Source: Romboutsia weinsteinii
GTDB taxonomy: Bacteria > Bacillota > Clostridia > Peptostreptococcales > Peptostreptococcaceae
Direction of reading: 5' to 3'
Assembly: GCF_002250835.2 (NCBI RefSeq)
Contig: NZ_NOJY02000008.1
Location: 62,001 to 126,000, forward strand
Length of the DNA stretch: 64,000 nt
The position numbers and the translations under genes are program-made. Below, piece after piece: positions 16,513 to 25,273 of this stretch. Positions within the stretch are counted from its first letter, which is position 1, and the number at the start of each line of letters is the position of its first letter. Below the pieces are notes generated by a model. The model ran no database searches. It was not told the origin of the DNA and saw only the letters and a list, made by a program, of their open reading frames with translations.

Positions 16513-17526
16513 ATGCAAAGCAGAAGCAATAGTAATTATAAAGGAATAGATGTGAGTCATTGGTCAGGAAGTATAAACTATAAAAGTGTTGCAGAAAGTG
16601 GAATAAAGATAGTCTATATGAAGTCAAGTGAAGGCACAAATTATGTAGATCCAACACTACACACTAATTATAAAAATGCAAAAGCTCAAGGATTATTAGT
16701 AGGTTTTTATCATTTCTTTAGACCAAGTACTGAATCAGATGCACTAGCTGAAGCTCGTTATTTTGTAAAAACAATTAAAAATTATGAATCAGATTGTAGA
16801 TTAGCCTTAGATATAGAAGTAGCTAATGGATTAAGTAAATCTAATATAACAAATTTATGTATGAAATTTTTAGAAGAAGTTAAAAAGCTTACAGGACTAG
16901 ATGTAGTAGTATACACTTATACATCTTTTGCAAAAGAGCACTTTAATAAGGCAATAAGTGTTTATCCAGTATGGATTGCACATTATGGCGTAAGTACGCC
17001 TGGATATAATGGTGTATGGGATAGTTGGATAGGATTTCAATACTCTGAATCAGGTAGCGTAAGAGGTATATCAGGAAAAGTTGATATGGATGAATTTAGA
17101 CCAGAAATATTATTAAAATATAATGGTTCATTCAATGAAAATCAAAGTGATAATAACACATCAAATAATAACAATGAAGGAACAAATAGTGATGGCTATA
17201 TACACTATACAGTACAACCAGGAGATACATTATCGCAAATAGCACAAAAATATAATACAACAGTAAGTAGCATAGCAAGTCTTAATAACATATCAAACCC
17301 TAATATAATAGATATAGGTCAAGTCTTAAAAATAGATGAAGGTAATAAAACTACAGCAACACCAAGTAGCCAATATATAAGTTATAGGGTAAAATCAGGA
17401 GATACATTATCAGAAATAGCTAATAAGTATAATACAACGGTAAGAAGTATAGCTAACTTAAATCATCTATCTAATGTTAACTTAATATATGTAAATCAAG
17501 TTTTAAAAATAAAAAAAGGTAATTAA
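16513..17526 (+). CDS. GH25 lysozyme (N-acetylmuramidase) with two LysM domains
   Basis: 337 residues. The N-terminal GH25 domain (about 8-205) has [10 protein letters not shown] with Asp13, and LALDIE with Asp100 and Glu102, the usual catalytic acidic residues. An Asn/Ser linker ([19 protein letters not shown]) leads to two LysM repeats (about 229-272 and 290-335; [19 protein letters not shown] and [19 protein letters not shown]) that bind peptidoglycan. It cleaves the glycan backbone of cell wall. There is no signal peptide, an arrangement more like a phage endolysin or a lysis-released autolysin than a typical secreted one, though no other phage gene is present. The start is the ATG behind AAAGGAGAG. 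A small two-helix membrane protein follows. Confidence 0.92.
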   Translation: MQSRSNSNYKGIDVSHWSGSINYKSVAESGIKIVYMKSSEGTNYVDPTLHTNYKNAKAQGLLVGFYHFFRPSTESDALAEARYFVKTIKNYESDCRLALDIEVANGLSKSNITNLCMKFLEEVKKLTGLDVVVYTYTSFAKEHFNKAISVYPVWIAHYGVSTPGYNGVWDSWIGFQYSESGSVRGISGKVDMDEFRPEILLKYNGSFNENQSDNNTSNNNNEGTNSDGYIHYTVQPGDTLSQIAQKYNTTVSSIASLNNISNPNIIDIGQVLKIDEGNKTTATPSSQYISYRVKSGDTLSEIANKYNTTVRSIANLNHLSNVNLIYVNQVLKIKKGN

Positions 17527-17539
17527 ATTCAAAGAGTAA

Positions 17540-17590
17540 TGGCTTTAGTTCATAGATACTTATTTTATCTATGGACTAAAGCATTTTATT
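17540..17590 (+). terminator. Rho-independent terminator
   Basis: Long stem of 17 pairs with one wobble (17542-17558 with 17566-17582), then TTTTATTT. It ends the lysozyme gene. Confidence 0.82.
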
Positions 17591-17673
17591 TATAGACATA
17601 TTGTAACTATATATTTTGGATGATATTTGCTAATATATAAGTATATGGGAAAATAAGGGAAAAGGGGAGAATA

Positions 17674-17940
17674 ATGAGTAAAATTACTGAAGAAAAAAAT
17701 ATAACAAAAATAGCAATATGGGGTATAGGAGGATTTATAGCGTCTTGGGCAGTTTCTAGACTTGCAGTAACATGTATAGATGAGATTTTTATTTCTAAAT
17801 TTAACTACTCTTTATTTGAAAATAATAGTGGCTATAATACTACTGCAAACTTCATAATGTTTGTACTTGTAGTATCGATGATCATTATATCAATATCTGT
17901 GTGTAAAAATATAAATAATAATAAAGAGTTATCAGAATAA
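17674..17940 (+). CDS. Small two-helix membrane protein, 88 aa
   Basis: Start at the ATG behind AAGGGGAG. Two membrane helices are visible (about residues 13-32, IAIWGIGGFIASWAVSRLAV, and 58-75, FIMFVLVVSMIIISISV) with a short polar loop between and charged ends. I know no family for it. It follows the GH25 lysozyme gene, so a holin-like role came to mind, but a terminator separates the two and the sequence gives no direct support. Confidence 0.65.
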   Translation: MSKITEEKNITKIAIWGIGGFIASWAVSRLAVTCIDEIFISKFNYSLFENNSGYNTTANFIMFVLVVSMIIISISVCKNINNNKELSE

Positions 17941-18026
17941 ATCGAAATGACAATTCATGATATAAAAAAATAAGTGTAACTTTAAAGTATTTATTTAATA
18001 ATTATTAAGTTTATAGGGGGATAAAA

Positions 18027-18950
18027 TTGATAATGATAAGTAGAGAATGTTTTAATCAGGCGAGTGAATCAATAATGAAGTACGCAAGGCCACTTGAGAA
18101 GAGTGTTTATCAAAAATATTTTAAAGACGGACCAGAGGAAGACATTATACTTGAGTTAAAGAAATATCAAAATGAAGACGGAGGATTTGGTAATGGGATA
18201 GAATCAGATTTTATATTACCTCAATCATCTCCAATGGCAACATCAGTAGGTTTGAGATTACTATCTAACTTAGAGAGAAGTAAAGAAGTTAATGATATTA
18301 TAAAATTAGCAATAGATTATCTTGAAAAAACTTATAATACATATAGAAATGGTTGGTTTTCAGTACCAAAAGAAGTAAATGACTTTCCACATGCACCTTG
18401 GTGGAGCTATGATGATAAGATAGAAATGACTGTTATAGACAAGAGTTGGGGAAATCCTACAGCTGAAATAATAGGATATCTTTATAAATACAAGGACTAC
18501 GTAAAAACATTAGATGTAGAACTATTAGTTGAATATGCAATAAGTTATATAGAAAATAAGAATCATTTTAACTCAGAGCATGAGCTATATTGTTACCTAA
18601 AACTATTTAATGAATTACCTAATAATTTAAAAGATAGATTAGAGAAAAAGCTAGCAATAGCAATAGATCAAGTTATAGTTTATGATGAAAAAAAGTGGCT
18701 TAAATATGTACCTACACCACTAGATTTTATAAAAAAGACTGATAGTCACAGATTTGAAATTATAGAATCAAAAATTGACAGTAATTTAGACTTTATAATT
18801 AGGGAACTAAAACTCAATGAAAGGTTGATTCCTCCTTGGGGAAACGTATTTTATAAAGAAGGATTGGATAATGCTTACAATGAGTGGACAGGTGTATTAA
18901 CCTTAGAAGCTTTAATTATTTTGGATAGATTTAATAGAATATCTTTATAG
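18027..18950 (+). CDS. Prenyltransferase/terpene-cyclase-like alpha-toroid protein
   Basis: 307 residues. The TTG at 18027 lies 6 bp behind GGGGG, and an ATG two codons later (18033) is the alternative start. The N-terminal third has the toroid repeat pattern seen in prenyltransferase beta-subunits and squalene-hopene cyclases: ILELKKYQNEDGGFGNGIESDF, a QNxDGGFG-type motif. More helical pairs follow, with Trp-rich stretches (APWWSYDD) and a closing PPWGNVFYKEG. Full cyclases are about 600 residues and carry DxDD, which is absent, so catalysis is doubtful. Such single-toroid proteins are common hypothetical proteins in Firmicutes. Cytoplasmic; function unknown. Confidence 0.68.
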   Translation: MIMISRECFNQASESIMKYARPLEKSVYQKYFKDGPEEDIILELKKYQNEDGGFGNGIESDFILPQSSPMATSVGLRLLSNLERSKEVNDIIKLAIDYLEKTYNTYRNGWFSVPKEVNDFPHAPWWSYDDKIEMTVIDKSWGNPTAEIIGYLYKYKDYVKTLDVELLVEYAISYIENKNHFNSEHELYCYLKLFNELPNNLKDRLEKKLAIAIDQVIVYDEKKWLKYVPTPLDFIKKTDSHRFEIIESKIDSNLDFIIRELKLNERLIPPWGNVFYKEGLDNAYNEWTGVLTLEALIILDRFNRISL

Positions 18951-19061
18951 TTTATAGACTAGAATGATTTAAGAGGATTATTAGAAGAAGGTATATATTT
19001 TTATAATAAATATCTCAGAAATAAAGTATAAAAAACTATAAAGGAGATATAGTTAAGAGTT

Positions 19062-19256
19062 ATGAAGTGTATTGATAATAAAAAAGGTATATTTGCAGTT
19101 GCAGGTTTTACATTATTACCTATATTTTTGGTAATAATAGCAAGTGAGATAAATGGTGATAGTAAAGAAAGTACATCAAACACAGAAGATAATCTTTTGA
19201 CTAAAATGGGCAAAGTAAATAACTGCCAAGTAGTAGATGATAATATAACAATATAA
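19062..19256 (+). CDS. Small predicted membrane-anchored peptide, 64 aa
   Basis: A short frame with an N-terminal hydrophobic helix (about 9-28, GIFAVAGFTLLPIFLVIIAS) and a polar C-terminal tail that could be extracellular. Ribosome site options are AAGGAG 15 bp upstream (too far) or AAGAG at 7 bp (weak), so the start is not certain. It is followed by a long imperfect hairpin, which supports an expressed unit. No family recognised. Confidence 0.45.
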   Translation: MKCIDNKKGIFAVAGFTLLPIFLVIIASEINGDSKESTSNTEDNLLTKMGKVNNCQVVDDNITI

Positions 19257-19272
19257 ATATAAAATTATTATG

Positions 19273-19346
19273 AATACTAAAAATGCCCAATTATTTATTA
19301 ACTGTAAAATATTAGTTAAGAAATAGTAGGGTATTTTTTAGTATTT
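19273..19346 (+). terminator. Long imperfect terminator hairpin
   Basis: AATACTAAAAAT plus GCCC (19273-19288) pairs with 19329-19346, and an inner stem TTAACT/AGTTAA is nested within. The right arm is T-rich. Probable terminator of the 64-residue gene. Confidence 0.55.
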
Positions 19347-19442
19347 ATAAAAAGAATATTTAAACTTTACAAGAATTTAAAACCTTTTGAGTAAAAATAA
19401 GATAATATATAATTAGAAGAGTAAAATAAAGGGAGGTTTTAA

Positions 19443-20258
19443 ATGAATAGATTAGATAATCATGTGCACACACATTTTTCAAGTGATGCTAAAGACCATA
19501 TGGAAAAAGTTATAAAAAGAGCAATAAATATAGGGGTTAAACACTTAACTTTTACAGACCATATGGAATATCGTGAAGATGGATTTAGTTTGGATCTTAA
19601 TGAATACATTATGCAAATTCACAACTACAAGGAACTTTATAAAAAAGAAATAGAAATACTAGCAGGTATAGAAGTTGGATATCAAAGTTATATCAAAGAT
19701 AAGATAGAAGAATCATTAAACTCAATTCCATTAGACTTTGTGCTATGCTCAACACATAGAGTGGATAAACAAAGACTTATTCAATCTGATTTTTTCAAAG
19801 GATTAAATAAAAAAGAAGCTTATACAAAGTATTTTGAAAGTATAATAAAAACCACTAAAGAGTTTAAAAAATTTGATGTTTACGGGCACTTAGACTATGT
19901 AATAAGATATGGAAACTATGAAGACAATAAAATAATCTATGATGATTACAAAGATGTACTTGACACATTACTAAAAACAATAATCTACTCAGGAAAAGGA
20001 ATAGAATTAAATACATCAGGATATAGATATAACCTAAATTCAATGCATCCTAATGTGGAAATTCTTCAAAGATATAAGGAGCTAGGTGGAGAAGTAATTA
20101 CGCTAGGTTCAGATTCTCATAGAGCAAGTGATGTATGTAGAGATTTTGATAAATCTTATGAAATATTAGATAGTTTAGGATTTAAGTATGTATGCTTGTT
20201 TAGAGAAAGAAAAACTGAATTTTTAACTCTTGGTAGAGAGATTATTTATAGTTTATAA
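19443..20258 (+). CDS. PHP-domain phosphoesterase, HisJ-type histidinol-phosphatase family
   Basis: 271 residues, the usual HisJ length. PHP metal-binding motifs are all present: DNHVHTHFS near residue 5, FTDHMEY near 38, AGIEVGY with Glu near 79, CSTHRV near 101, YGHLDYV and GSDSHRASDV near 224. The family includes histidinol-phosphatase HisK/HisJ and related phosphoesterases. No other histidine-biosynthesis gene is in the window, so the annotated activity may not be the true one. Monocistronic: a good ribosome site (GGGAGG) precedes it and a strong terminator follows. Confidence 0.85.
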   Translation: MNRLDNHVHTHFSSDAKDHMEKVIKRAINIGVKHLTFTDHMEYREDGFSLDLNEYIMQIHNYKELYKKEIEILAGIEVGYQSYIKDKIEESLNSIPLDFVLCSTHRVDKQRLIQSDFFKGLNKKEAYTKYFESIIKTTKEFKKFDVYGHLDYVIRYGNYEDNKIIYDDYKDVLDTLLKTIIYSGKGIELNTSGYRYNLNSMHPNVEILQRYKELGGEVITLGSDSHRASDVCRDFDKSYEILDSLGFKYVCLFRERKTEFLTLGREIIYSL

Positions 20259-20280
20259 AGAGAAATAATAGTGCTCATAT

Positions 20281-20338
20281 TATTTTTAAATCAAAAAAGG
20301 ATACTTTATTGTGTCCTTTTTTTGATTTAAAAATAAAT
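20281..20338 (+). terminator. Rho-independent terminator, long stem
   Basis: A stem of about 21 bp with one bulged T (20281-20301 with 20314-20335). The inner part reads AAAAAAGGA/TCCTTTTTTT. It separates the PHP gene from the NhaC gene. Confidence 0.8.
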
Positions 20339-20413
20339 ACTTCTTACTAAGAGTAGGAAAGCATATACAAATATAGAATTAATATATAAATAGTTAAAAT
20401 TTTAGGAGGGATT

Positions 20414-21808
20414 ATGGAATATTGTAAATTTAGTAAAAAACAAATATATATAACACTTTTTCTATGTATAATTCCAATAGTACTGTGCGTTATCATGAAT
20501 CTATCATTGGTATATGCATTTCTATTTAGTGTTACCTTTGCAATATTGATGTCATTGAAAAATGGATTTACAACAGATGAAATAAAAACTATGATATTTA
20601 AGGATATTATTGAATGTAGAAGTCTGTATATTGTAGTCTTATTAATAGGAGCTACTGTTTCTGTATGGCTTTCATCTGGAGTAGTACCAAGTATGATTTT
20701 TTATGGACTTAGTTATATGGAGGGAATGAATATACTATTTTCAGCATTTATACTAATATCTATAAGTTCAATATTTATAGGAACTGCTGTAGGAACTATT
20801 AGTACTATTGGTATAGCAATTATAGGCATAGGAAAGGGCTTTGGAATACCAGAACACATACTTGTTGGAGCAATAGTATCAGGGGCTTATCTAGCAGACA
20901 AAATATCACCTTTATCTGGAATATTAAATCTAACAATTACAACAACAGAAACCAATTACAAAGAAGTATTAAAATCATCAACTCATACTATAATCCCCAC
21001 TATAATTATTTGTGCAATTATATATTTCTTAATAGGTAATCAATATTCTTCATCAGAGACTTCAGAAAAAGCACTACAGCTAATAAACGCTATGGATAGT
21101 GAATTTTTAATATCACCATACTTAATACTAATGCCAGTTTCAATAGTGATATTATCTATTATAGGAGTAAAATCAAATTATTGCATGATATCAGGTATAG
21201 TAGTAGGAGGAATCGTAAGTATATTTTTCCAAGATACTAGTATATTAGAGCTTGTAAATTATATTATATTTGGGTTTAGTGCAAACTCTAACTTTAAAAT
21301 TGTAAATGAAACTCTAGTAAGCGGTGGTGTTGTATCCATGATATCAGTTGTGATTATAGTCATAGGGGCAATTTCTCTTAGCTCTATATTACAGGGTACA
21401 GGTATAATAAATTATTTAACTAAGGATATAATTTATAAAATAAGTACTAGAAAAGAATTAATACTAAAAACAGGTTTAATTAGCGGTGTACTTACCGCTA
21501 TAACTTGTGATCAGACTATGGGAATCGTAGTACCATCTAGATTACTTAAATCAAAATACAAAGATGTTGGAGTAGATAATAGTGTACTAGCAAGAACAAT
21601 ATCAGATACTGGAACAATAATAGCTCCACTTATGCCTTGGAATATAAATGCACTTATTATCAGTCTAGTTACAGGTGTATCATGTGTAGCTTATGCTCCA
21701 TTTGCTATGCTTTGTTTTATAGCACCTTTGGTTACATGTATCATGTGTAGTATAAAAAACACATTTAAATCAAGGAGTAACGAATCGTTACGGAGTGGGA
21801 ATAAATAA
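20414..21808 (+). CDS. NhaC family Na+/H+ antiporter (first of three)
   Basis: 464-residue membrane protein with about 11-12 helices. NhaC family features are visible: ASGVVPSMIFYGL-like segment (SSGVVPSMIFYGL, about 95), TAVGTISTIGIAIIGIG (about 125), GAIVSGAYLADKISPLS (about 150-166, with the conserved Asp-Lys-xSPLS) and a late DTGTIIAPLMPWN segment (about 397). It exchanges Na+ or a carboxylate for H+ across the cytoplasmic membrane. It is the most diverged of the three NhaC proteins here and has no sigma-54-type promoter, so it is probably regulated differently. The start is the ATG behind AGGAGGG. Substrate is not certain; malate-lactate antiporters share this family. Confidence 0.85.
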   Translation: MEYCKFSKKQIYITLFLCIIPIVLCVIMNLSLVYAFLFSVTFAILMSLKNGFTTDEIKTMIFKDIIECRSLYIVVLLIGATVSVWLSSGVVPSMIFYGLSYMEGMNILFSAFILISISSIFIGTAVGTISTIGIAIIGIGKGFGIPEHILVGAIVSGAYLADKISPLSGILNLTITTTETNYKEVLKSSTHTIIPTIIICAIIYFLIGNQYSSSETSEKALQLINAMDSEFLISPYLILMPVSIVILSIIGVKSNYCMISGIVVGGIVSIFFQDTSILELVNYIIFGFSANSNFKIVNETLVSGGVVSMISVVIIVIGAISLSSILQGTGIINYLTKDIIYKISTRKELILKTGLISGVLTAITCDQTMGIVVPSRLLKSKYKDVGVDNSVLARTISDTGTIIAPLMPWNINALIISLVTGVSCVAYAPFAMLCFIAPLVTCIMCSIKNTFKSRSNESLRSGNK

Positions 21809-21895
21809 AAAAATGATTATACCAAGTCCTTCAGGGTATAAATATATTCAAATCAATAAAAAATAATCTACATAGATCAATTAGGAGGTATTTAT

Positions 21896-22381
21896 ATGAA
21901 GGTAACATTTCAAGGAGCGCCATTAACTTTAGAAGGAACTCAAGTAAAGGTTGGAGATACTGCACCGGACTTTACAGTAGTTGGTAATGATTTAAATCCA
22001 GTAAAACTAAGTGATACAAATGGAAAGAGAGTATTTTTAACAGTGCCATCTATAGACACTCCAGTTTGTGATACAGAAGTAAGAAGATTCAATACAGAAG
22101 CCGCTAATTTAGGAGATGTGACAGTTTATACAGTATCTATGGATTTACCTTTTGCTCAAGGCAGATGGTGTGGAGCTGCTGGTATAGACAAGGTTAAGAC
22201 AGTTTCTGATTATAAGGATAGAGAATTTGGTAAAAACTATGGAGTATATATAAATGAACTAGGACTTTTATCAAGAGCAGTATTTGTAATTGATGAAAAT
22301 AACAAAGTCGTTTATGTTGAATACTTAAATGAAATAACTGAAGAGCCAAATTATGATAAAGCTTTAGAAGCTTTAAAGTAA
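21896..22381 (+). CDS. tpx: Thiol peroxidase Tpx
   Basis: 161 residues, atypical 2-Cys peroxiredoxin. Peroxidatic Cys58 lies in SIDTPVCDTE, the Tpx signature, and resolving Cys92 in GRWCGAAG. The start MKVTFQGAPLTLEGTQ and the segment GDTAPDFTVVGNDL are typical. It reduces hydrogen peroxide and alkyl hydroperoxides in the cytoplasm using thioredoxin, which suits an anaerobe meeting oxygen. The ATG is 8 bp behind AGGAGG. Monocistronic, ended by a strong hairpin. No PerR-type box stands out upstream. Confidence 0.95.
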   Translation: MKVTFQGAPLTLEGTQVKVGDTAPDFTVVGNDLNPVKLSDTNGKRVFLTVPSIDTPVCDTEVRRFNTEAANLGDVTVYTVSMDLPFAQGRWCGAAGIDKVKTVSDYKDREFGKNYGVYINELGLLSRAVFVIDENNKVVYVEYLNEITEEPNYDKALEALK

Positions 22382-22401
22382 ATTAGGCAGATAAGCACAT
22401 A

Positions 22402-22452
22402 AAAAACTCATTTATAATCATTGCTATTATGATTACTCAATGAGTTTTTATT
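22402..22452 (+). terminator. Rho-independent terminator
   Basis: Outer stem AAAAACTCATT/AATGAGTTTTT (22402-22412 with 22439-22449) plus inner stem TAATCAT/ATGATTA, then TATTTAT. It ends tpx. Confidence 0.8.
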
Positions 22453-22544
22453 TATATAAGTCTTAATACTATAATAGTAGCATATATATCAAGTCAAATT
22501 ATTACAATTTTATTTAGATAAGATAAATGGATTTACATTGGATG

Positions 22545-22584
22545 TTCGACAAAAATTGACATATATTGCGATGTAATTTAGAAT
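22545..22584 (+). promoter_or_regulatory. Sigma-A promoter with adjacent Spo0A box
   Basis: TTGACA (22556-22561), 17-bp spacer, TAGAAT (22579-22584): a near-consensus promoter starting near 22591. TTCGACAAA at 22545-22553 is, on the minus strand, a perfect 0A box TTTGTCGAA that ends 2 bp before the -35, the normal position for Spo0A-activated genes. Confidence 0.6.
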
Positions 22585-22671
22585 AAATATATATTGTTTA
22601 ATAAAAAAAGTATTTCACTAAATAATATATAAAGTAACTATAATCTATAAAACATGAAAGAGGTAATAAGT

Positions 22672-23241
22672 ATGTCTGAATTTGAATTATTTAAAAAAGT
22701 TATTGTAGGTAAATTTAATAATTTAGAGCAAGTCGAAAAGGAAAAAGCTGAAGGAAAGATTGTACATCCTATTGCAAAACATGTTAATTCAATCTGTAAT
22801 GATAAGATAGATAATTTACCGAAAGATTTTAACGGAATTTTCGTAATAGAAGAAAGTTATTACACTTTTGTAGATACAAATAGAACTAATGTATTACCAC
22901 ACTTATTCTTATTTGAGGAAACAGAAGAAGGTAAAGTAAAACTAATATCATATGAAATTCCAAAGAGCATAAGTAAAAAGGATTTTACTAACTCAAATGA
23001 GGACTTAAGAATGGATTACAACGAGCTTGAAATATCTGACAAATTTAATCCTATGACATATGATTATACTGAAGATGTAGGATTTTATGGAAGAAGTTTA
23101 AGCCAATTTGGACCAGATACAACTTTTCTTTTAGATGAAACATTAAGTGAAAGTAGATTTGAGGTAAATGAAATTCTAAAAAAAGGTGATAGAGTACTTG
23201 TTGGATTTGAGTCACCAATTATATATGTAAGAGAAGTTTAA
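22672..23241 (+). CDS. Hypothetical protein, possibly CpcT/CpeT-like
   Basis: 189 residues from the ATG at 22672 (AGAGGT 6 bp upstream); an earlier in-frame ATG at 22654 has no ribosome site. The N-terminus (FKKVIVGKFNNLEQVEKEKA) and the segments VIEESYYTF and PHLFLFEETEEGKVKLISYEIP faintly resemble the CpcT/CpeT lipocalin-like fold, but sequence reading alone cannot settle this. Soluble, acidic, no signal peptide. It has a near-perfect sigma-A promoter with a Spo0A box, so it may respond to entry into stationary phase or sporulation. Function unknown. Confidence 0.65.
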   Translation: MSEFELFKKVIVGKFNNLEQVEKEKAEGKIVHPIAKHVNSICNDKIDNLPKDFNGIFVIEESYYTFVDTNRTNVLPHLFLFEETEEGKVKLISYEIPKSISKKDFTNSNEDLRMDYNELEISDKFNPMTYDYTEDVGFYGRSLSQFGPDTTFLLDETLSESRFEVNEILKKGDRVLVGFESPIIYVREV

Positions 23242-23291
23242 TTATATTAATATTAGGGTCTGTTAGCCTACTTCGTAATAGATATAGTATA

Positions 23292-23350
23292 AAATAACCA
23301 CATCTTAGTATTTTCAATATTTTGAGTACTCAAGTGTGGTTATTTATTTA
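23292..23350 (+). terminator. Rho-independent terminator
   Basis: Perfect 11-bp outer stem AAATAACCACA/TGTGGTTATTT (23292-23302 with 23335-23345), T-rich tail. Confidence 0.75.
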
Positions 23351-23409
23351 ATTTGCTATAAATCGTTCGTAGTATATTAAAATTACGCATAATAAATTAT
23401 GTAATATTT

Positions 23410-23727
23410 TTATAAATTCTCTTCAGGCTTTGGATAATACTTTTTTTTAATATGGCTTAAGCATAGTCCGATTACAATACCTATTGCCAGAGAAAATATT
23501 GTGTTAGTGTAGTTTTCTGCAAAACTAAAAATCCCCATTATTGTAGATGTTAAAATACAGTTAGCTTTTAAATGTTTACTATATCTTATTTTATATGATT
23601 CGCTATATGAATCATCATCAGTTGATTTTTAAAAATATTTCTTAATTTCAATTACTCTATACAAAAGACTATACGCAATGTAAAAAATAAAACTATAATA
23701 CAAAGCATTTATTAAATTACTAATCAA
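23410..23727 (-). pseudogene. Small two-helix membrane protein gene broken by one stop codon
   Basis: From a TTG at 23727, 8 bp behind GGGGGG, the minus strand reads 32 codons (ISNLINALYYSFIFYIAYSL and a basic stretch) to a TAA at 23631-23629. The same frame then continues for 72 codons with coding-like content (STDDDSYSES, then a second helix around ILTSTIMGIFSF and IFSLAIGIVIGLCL) to the true stop at 23412-23410. The simplest reading is one 104-residue, two-to-three-helix membrane protein with a nonsense mutation (for example AAA to TAA inside an A/T run). I recognise no family. Confidence 0.6.
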
Positions 23728-24008
23728 TACAAATACCCCCCTAATTTTATTAAATCTTTATTTGTTAGTATATAACAATTGTGAACATTGATTATATTAT
23801 ACATAATATTCAAGTGATTTCCAATTACAAAGTAGTTTCATTAATTAAAATCAATGTACATTATTTTAATAAATATATTTATAACCTTACAATATGGAAA
23901 AATTATATTCCAAAGCATAAAATTCTTACTCGTAAATCACAATTTTATCAACCTTTCATATTATATAATACTGATACTACAATATTAACAATTTGAGAGG
24001 TGGACAGA
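23728..24008. other. Intergenic stretch with no supported gene
   Basis: Very AT-rich. An open plus-strand frame (23781-23996) starts at a GTG with no ribosome site and has random-looking content. I see no terminator or RNA structure here other than the ribosome site GAGAGGTGG just before the ZIP gene. Confidence 0.5.
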
Positions 24009-24824
24009 ATGGACTATTTTTTATCACTTAATCCAGTACTTCAAGGGCTTATTGCCACAATATTTACTTGGGGAGTAACAGCACTAGGAGCATCTTTAGT
24101 ACTTTTCTTTAAAGAGGTTAAAAAAAGTGTACTAAATCTAATGTTAGGATTTGGTGCAGGAGTTATGATTGCAGCAAGTTTTTGGTCACTATTAAATCCA
24201 GCAATAGAATTATGTGAAGAGCTAGGTTACAATGCATGGCTAATACCTTCCGTTGGATTTGTTTGTGGTGGACTTTTTATAGTACTTTCAGATAAGTTTT
24301 TAGATAAGATTCAGCTTGTAGGAAATTTTAATAAATATGCTAGAGACGAGTTTAGTTTTAGAAGCTTCAAGAAAAGTGTACTATTGGTTTTAGCAGTTAC
24401 ACTTCATAATATACCAGAAGGTCTTGCAGTTGGTGTTGCATTTGGTGGGGCAGCTCTTGGTATACCAGGATGTACAGTAGGAGCAGCAATATTTTTAGCA
24501 ATAGGGATAGGACTTCAAAACTTCCCAGAAGGTGCAGCAGTATCTTTACCACTTAGAAGAGAGGGATTTTCTAGAGCTAGAAGCTTTATGTATGGTCAGG
24601 CATCAGGCATAGTAGAGCCGATAGCAGGAGTACTTGGGGTTTTGATGGCTTTAAGTATGAGAAGTATTTTACCGTTTCTTCTAGCATTTTCAGCAGGTGC
24701 AATGATAGGTGTTGTATCTTCAGAGCTAATACCAGAGGCATGTATTGAGAATAAAAATCTTACAACTATTGGTGTTATAGTTGGATTCATGGTAATGATG
24801 ATCCTTGATGTTGCACTAGGCTAA
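24009..24824 (+). CDS. ZIP family metal transporter
   Basis: 271 residues from the ATG at 24009 behind GAGAGGTGG. Eight membrane helices. The ZIP signature in helix IV, LHNIPEGLAVGVAFGG (about 132-147), and its partner in helix V, LQNFPEGAAVSLPLRREG, carry the His, Asn and Glu residues that line the metal site. The family imports Zn2+, Fe2+ or Mn2+. It is closest in look to the bacterial GufA/ZupT-like branch. Monocistronic with a strong terminator; no Fur- or Zur-like box is evident upstream, so the metal is not certain. Confidence 0.92.
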   Translation: MDYFLSLNPVLQGLIATIFTWGVTALGASLVLFFKEVKKSVLNLMLGFGAGVMIAASFWSLLNPAIELCEELGYNAWLIPSVGFVCGGLFIVLSDKFLDKIQLVGNFNKYARDEFSFRSFKKSVLLVLAVTLHNIPEGLAVGVAFGGAALGIPGCTVGAAIFLAIGIGLQNFPEGAAVSLPLRREGFSRARSFMYGQASGIVEPIAGVLGVLMALSMRSILPFLLAFSAGAMIGVVSSELIPEACIENKNLTTIGVIVGFMVMMILDVALG

Positions 24825-24871
24825 GATTTAAGATTTATGTAGATTGTTAAAATATTTAGGGGAAATTTAAG

Positions 24872-24917
24872 AAATACCATAGAGGAACGATTCGTTCCTC
24901 CATGGTATTTTTTTAAT
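24872..24917 (+). terminator. Rho-independent terminator
   Basis: Stem of about 18 bp with one mismatch (24872-24890 with 24892-24910; hairpin tip GATTC) and a run of seven T. It ends the ZIP gene. Confidence 0.87.
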
Positions 24918-24955
24918 AAGGTGAAAGCCTTTTTATCTTCTAATTTACATTATCG

Positions 24956-25177
24956 CTACATGTTCCGCCATGATAGCATATTACAGGATTTTCTTATCAT
25001 ATGGGAGTATCTGAGAATCTTTAACTGTTCTATATATAGATACATTGATATGTTAAAAAAATAACTCATATTTTCATATAAAAATTTCATTTGTTCAGGT
25101 AAAGAGTCTAGATTATTCTCACTTAATGAGTTTGATTTGAGCAGTAAGGCTATAAAAATTAATATTTTATTAATCAT
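24956..25177 (-). CDS. Possible small protein, 73 aa
   Basis: Minus-strand frame starting MINKILIFIALLLKSNSLSE and continuing NNLDSLPEQMKFLYENMSYF. Residue use looks protein-like (Pro, Glu, Gln and Asp besides the AT-rich set) and the codons are ordinary, but there is no convincing ribosome site before the ATG at 25177. The N-terminal hydrophobic stretch is short. Could be a real small regulator-like peptide or a chance frame. Confidence 0.35.
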   Translation of the reverse strand: MINKILIFIALLLKSNSLSENNLDSLPEQMKFLYENMSYFFNISMYLYIEQLKILRYSHMIRKSCNMLSWRNM

Positions 25178-25225
25178 ATCTTAACTACTACATCTCTATA
25201 ATAAAATATAGTATTATTTATATAA

Positions 25226-25259
25226 TTAAATTTGCAATTGTTATATATAGCAAATTTAA
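25226..25259 (+). promoter_or_regulatory. Inverted repeat abutting the methyltransferase ribosome site
   Basis: Perfect 10-bp inverted repeat TTAAATTTGC (25226-25235) / GCAAATTTAA (25250-25259), 14-bp spacer. It ends directly next to the ribosome site AGAGGGG, so it could be an operator or a leader hairpin. Confidence 0.4.
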
Positions 25260-25273
25260 GAGGGGATGATAGT

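Noticed and set aside
18963..19031. Coding-like 22-codon stretch (NDLRGLLEEGIYFYNKYLRN) after the toroid gene
   Set aside because: It looks like a protein tail but has no start, is very short and could be chance; not enough to call a remnant.
23781..23996. 71-codon plus-strand frame before the ZIP gene
   Set aside because: Starts at a GTG without a ribosome site and has Ile/Tyr/Asn-rich content expected from AT-rich non-coding DNA.
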